Below, in pieces: positions 61,439 through 64,000 of a DNA stretch of 64,000 nt. Both the position numbers and the translations under genes were made by a program. Under the pieces are notes generated by a model. It was not told the DNA's origin and did not search any database. It was given only the letters and a program-made list of their open reading frames with translations. Source of the stretch: Granulicatella sp963545075 (GTDB lineage Bacteria > Bacillota > Bacilli > Lactobacillales > Aerococcaceae); the NCBI RefSeq assembly GCF_963545075.1, contig NZ_CAUUHX010000001.1:17290-81289 (forward strand), in the 5' to 3' direction. Each line of letters begins with the position of its first letter. The stretch's first letter is position 1.

Positions 61439-61888
61439 TTATTCACCTATTCCTTGTAAAATATTTTCTAGATCTTCTTTTGAACGTGCATTAACAAAAG
61501 CATTGATGATATTTTCATCTTCAACTAATGTTACAAGTTCTGATAAATTGCCTAAATGTTTTTCATTGTCAGTCGAAGCTAAAACAAAGAATAAACGAGG
61601 TTTATATTCAGAACTAGGTCCGAAGTCAACTGCCTCTTCAACGTTCATGAAGGCAACCGCTGTTTCGTTAACACCTTTTCCTTCTTGTGCATGTGGAATG
61701 CAAATTTCTGGTGCGATTACAATGTATGGACCAAATTCGTGAACATTATTAATAATGTAACCTGGATAGTCAGCTGTAATAATGTTTTGGTCTAACAATG
61801 GTTGACACGCTGTGCGAATCGCATCTTCCCAAGAAGAAAAACCTTTTTGGAAACTAAAACGATTGTTTTGAATAATTTCTTTTAACAC
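61439..61888 (-). CDS. ulaC: PTS ascorbate-specific EIIA component
   Basis: EIIA of the fructose/mannitol superfamily, 149 residues. It accepts phosphate from HPr on His in ICIPHAQEGKGVN (about 73) and gives it to UlaB. The start MLKEIIQNNRFSF and the alpha/beta fold fit UlaC. It comes first among the PTS genes of this operon, directly before ulaA. An SD (aaaaggag) precedes the ATG. The 100-base gap to ulaG contains a strong hairpin. Confidence 0.93.
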   Translation of the reverse strand: MLKEIIQNNRFSFQKGFSSWEDAIRTACQPLLDQNIITADYPGYIINNVHEFGPYIVIAPEICIPHAQEGKGVNETAVAFMNVEEAVDFGPSSEYKPRLFFVLASTDNEKHLGNLSELVTLVEDENIINAFVNARSKEDLENILQGIGE

Positions 61889-61947
61889 TGATAAAACTCC
61901 TTTTTGACGATTTTATTTAAGAAATCGTATTCATCCATATTTTAAGA

Positions 61948-61976
61948 TTTGACCGTTACCGTAGTAACGGTCAATC
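61948..61976 (-). promoter_or_regulatory. Intercistronic hairpin between ulaG and ulaC
   Basis: TTGACCGTTAC pairs with GTAACGGTCAA across a short loop. On the minus strand only a weak T run (TTAAAAT) follows. Its stem shares TAACGG with the hairpin between ulaA and ulaB. Confidence 0.6.
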
Positions 61977-61988
61977 AGGATGTTAATA

Positions 61989-63050
61989 TTATAAGAATGA
62001 TGGGAATGGAACGTCGTTTTCTACTGAGAATACGTCGTCAAATCCACGATAGAAGTTAAATTCTAATTTATCTTTATCTGTTGGGTAAGTGTATTTACCA
62101 CCTACTTGCCAAATGAATGGTTTGAATTTATATTCTAAGCGATCTTTTTTGAATTTCCAGATTTCTGTAATTTCTTTAGGATCTGCTTGGAAGTTAGCCC
62201 AGATATCATAGTGAACTGGAATAACAACTTTAGCGTTTAATGATTCAGCCATACGTAACATATCAACTGAAGTCACTTTATCTGTGATACCACGAGGGTT
62301 TTCACCGTATGCACCTAAGCACACATCGATTTCGTGTTCGTTACCATGTTTAGCAAACATGTTTGAGTAGTGAGAGTCACCAGCATGGTATAAGTTACCA
62401 CCACTTGTTTTGAATAAGTAGTTAACTGCGATTTCGTCCATATCTTGAGGCATTTTACCTTTTAATACTTCGCCATCTTTAGCAGTTACTAAAGCTGTAC
62501 GGTCAAATGCTTCTAAAGCAACGATTTCAATATCTTTGATTTTAACTGAGTCTCCTGGGTGTACAACGATTGTACGTTCAGCTGGAACTCCCCAACCTAA
62601 CCAAGTGTTTACTACTTCTTGTGGTCCAACGAATTTAGCTTCTGGACAGTTATTAGCAACTGCTGCTGCTGTATTGATATCTAAGTGGTCTGAGTGAATG
62701 TGAGTTACTACTAAAGCATCTACATTTTTCACTTCAAATGGATCGATAACAAATGGTTGTGTACGTAAGTTTGGTTGTAAGTTTTGGCAACCGCTCATAC
62801 GTTGCATTTGGTGTCCAGTTTTCATTTTTCCGTTTCCGTGGCTACGTTTACCAGTTCCACACCATAAGTCACAAAGGATGTTAGTGTTTTTTTCTGATTT
62901 TAACCAGATACCTGTACATCCTAACCACCACATAGCGAATGTTCCTGGTTTAACTTCCTCACGTTCGATTTCTTCGTTTAACCATGTACCCCATTCTGGG
63001 AATGTTGATAGAATCCATGATTCTTTTGTTACATCTTTAATGTTTGCCAT
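61989..63050 (-). CDS. ulaG: L-ascorbate-6-phosphate lactonase UlaG
   Basis: UlaG opens the lactone of L-ascorbate 6-phosphate to 3-keto-L-gulonate 6-phosphate. The 353 residues form a metallo-beta-lactamase fold with the metal motif THIHSDHLD (His 117, His 119, Asp 121, His 122) and further ligands in HAGDSHYSN and VIPVHYD. The length and the SWILSTFPEWGTWLNEEI start are typical. It is the second gene after ulaD, 24 bases apart. Confidence 0.95.
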   Translation of the reverse strand: MANIKDVTKESWILSTFPEWGTWLNEEIEREEVKPGTFAMWWLGCTGIWLKSEKNTNILCDLWCGTGKRSHGNGKMKTGHQMQRMSGCQNLQPNLRTQPFVIDPFEVKNVDALVVTHIHSDHLDINTAAAVANNCPEAKFVGPQEVVNTWLGWGVPAERTIVVHPGDSVKIKDIEIVALEAFDRTALVTAKDGEVLKGKMPQDMDEIAVNYLFKTSGGNLYHAGDSHYSNMFAKHGNEHEIDVCLGAYGENPRGITDKVTSVDMLRMAESLNAKVVIPVHYDIWANFQADPKEITEIWKFKKDRLEYKFKPFIWQVGGKYTYPTDKDKLEFNFYRGFDDVFSVENDVPFPSFL

Positions 63051-63074
63051 TATTCTTTCTTTCCTTCCTTGAGA

Positions 63075-63713
63075 TTAGCCCCAAATTCTTCTAATTTCTT
63101 CTTTAAATTCACGAGCTGATTGTGCAGGATTTTCTGTAGCGTAAATTCCACGTCCAGCAATGAATGTATAAATATCGATACCTTCGAATACTTTCAATGT
63201 ATCTTTTGTTAATCCACCAGTTGCAGAAACTTTGAATCCCATCTCGATTAAACGTTTGATTTTGTTCAAGTCACTTTCTGTCCAAGTTGCTCCAGCAAAT
63301 AGAGCGTCACGACTTTGGTGATAGATTACTTGGTCGATACCAGCTTCACGCCATTGCTCTGCTTGTTCAAATGTCCAGTCACCATATAATTCTACTTGTA
63401 AAGTGCCAATTTCTTTTTGAGCAGCTTTCATAGTAGGGATGGTAGCACAGCAAATGACAGTCATCCAGTCGGCACCAGCATCTTTACAGTTTTTAGCAAC
63501 TGTTGATCCAGCATCGGCACATTTTGTATCTGCAATGACAACTTTATCAGGGAAAGTATTGCGTAAGCATTTGATTGCTTTGTCCCCTTCATTCAAGATT
63601 AAAATTGTACCAGCTTCGATAATGTCTACTTCATTACCAACAGCAAGTGCATCTTTCAACGCATCTTCGATACGTAAATGGTCTAATGCAACTTGTAAAT
63701 TTGGAATTGCCAT
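63075..63713 (-). CDS. ulaD: 3-keto-L-gulonate-6-phosphate decarboxylase UlaD
   Basis: UlaD removes CO2 to give L-xylulose 5-phosphate. The 213 residues belong to the OMP decarboxylase suprafamily. The catalytic set is visible: Asp 11 in VALDHL, Glu 33, Asp 62 and Lys 64 in ADTKCADAG, and His 132 and Arg 135 in YHQSRDA. The first four share their numbering with the E. coli enzyme as I recall it. Start 63713 follows SD AAAAGGAG; the longer frame to 63755 lacks support. First gene of the operon. Confidence 0.95.
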   Translation of the reverse strand: MAIPNLQVALDHLRIEDALKDALAVGNEVDIIEAGTILILNEGDKAIKCLRNTFPDKVVIADTKCADAGSTVAKNCKDAGADWMTVICCATIPTMKAAQKEIGTLQVELYGDWTFEQAEQWREAGIDQVIYHQSRDALFAGATWTESDLNKIKRLIEMGFKVSATGGLTKDTLKVFEGIDIYTFIAGRGIYATENPAQSAREFKEEIRRIWG

Positions 63714-63791
63714 TTTGTCATTCTCCTTTTCTCTCTCAGGGCTTTTGCCACACACAAATTTGAAATAATCATAACCATTAAGACGTCTCTT

Positions 63792-63806
63792 AAATAATGA
63801 TTATTT
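63792..63806. promoter_or_regulatory. Palindrome in the ula leader, possible operator
   Basis: AAATAAT, one central G, ATTATTT. It lies between the predicted ula transcription start (about 63829) and the ulaD SD, a position suited to a repressor. No regulator gene is visible in this window. Confidence 0.4.
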
Positions 63807-63835
63807 CATAACTACTAGTAATTATTCATGTAAAC

Positions 63836-63864
63836 ATTATATTATAAACCGTTTTCTATCACAA
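63836..63864 (-). promoter_or_regulatory. Promoter of the ula operon
   Basis: On the minus strand TTGTGA (63864-63859), 17-base spacer, TATAAT (63841-63836). A second overlapping TATAAT is at 63846-63841. Confidence 0.75.
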
Positions 63865-63897
63865 CGCTTCTTGTGTAATTAATCTTTAATCGAGTTT

Positions 63898-63911
63898 TAT
63901 GAACGTTTTCA
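63898..63911 (-). promoter_or_regulatory. Candidate catabolite-responsive element
   Basis: On the minus strand TGAAAACGTTCATA matches the cre consensus TGWNANCGNTNWCA at 13 of 14 positions. It lies about 35 bases upstream of the ula -35, so it may serve ula or a gene beyond the window. Confidence 0.45.
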
Positions 63912-64000
63912 TTTTTATGATTCTTTTGTCAAAGTTCTTTATTTATCAGATTTCTTTAAGATTTTTTGCAAAATATTTATCGAAAATCTTGCAAAATATG

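Overview
The window is AT-rich, low-GC Gram-positive DNA. The gene set points to Lactobacillales: the xerC-hslV-hslU-codY operon, plsY next to parE-parC, a RexB-type AddB without a Walker A motif, tandem signal peptidases, a Man-family PTS with ManO, and a complete ula operon. Gene content and style suggest a Carnobacteriaceae-like organism such as Granulicatella. The genus is inference only. No rRNA, tRNA, CRISPR array or prophage was seen.

Layout. 1-4250: a two-component system (the response regulator is cut by the window edge) followed by a lantibiotic-immunity-type ABC transporter. One permease carries an in-frame stop, and a scrap of an ABC exporter follows. 4643-11644: mostly housekeeping genes, namely rqcH, hemW, ypmS-like, deoD, a CtpA-type S41 protease and two tandem signal peptidase I genes. 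12024-13582: an IS3-family (IS150-like) element. 13770-16968: a mannose-family PTS (EIIAB, IIC, IID) plus ManO. 17260-20934: an ABC-2 exporter, an MgtC-family protein and a small membrane protein. 21077-35240: a core block of rbgA, rnhB, dprA, topA, xerC, hslV, hslU, codY, then plsY on the minus strand and parE-parC. 35328-37161 (minus): a YkyA-like lipoprotein and a putative glycosidase. 37445-42660: lspA, an RluD-family gene, pyrR, rpsB, tsf, pyrH, frr. 42740-51489: a membrane-anchored thermonuclease, a 54-residue membrane protein, nrdH with paired NrdR boxes, and rexB-rexA. 52012-57496: a YesL-family protein, a phosphonate-type importer phnDCEE (minus) and an AAC(3)-family acetyltransferase (minus). 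58008-63713 (minus): the complete L-ascorbate operon ulaD-G-C-A-B-F-E.

The most unusual content is a family of structured dispersed repeats: eight complete copies and one internally deleted copy, in both orientations, nearly all at the 3' ends of genes. Each has short invariant cores separated by helices whose sequence changes from copy to copy while pairing is kept, enclosed in long outer arms that differ completely between copies. In one copy the outer arm contains the end of the plsY coding region. This implies that the element inserts into existing terminator hairpins and keeps the host stems as its arms. The IS3 element also sits inside a split terminator hairpin. One pair of very similar repeats flanks the acetyltransferase gene as direct repeats.

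Logic of the catabolic genes: UlaC/UlaB/UlaA import and phosphorylate ascorbate, UlaG opens the lactone, UlaD decarboxylates, and UlaE then UlaF convert the product to D-xylulose 5-phosphate. CodY, HslUV, RexAB, XerC, DprA and the topoisomerases are standard chromosomal functions and indicate a chromosome rather than a plasmid.
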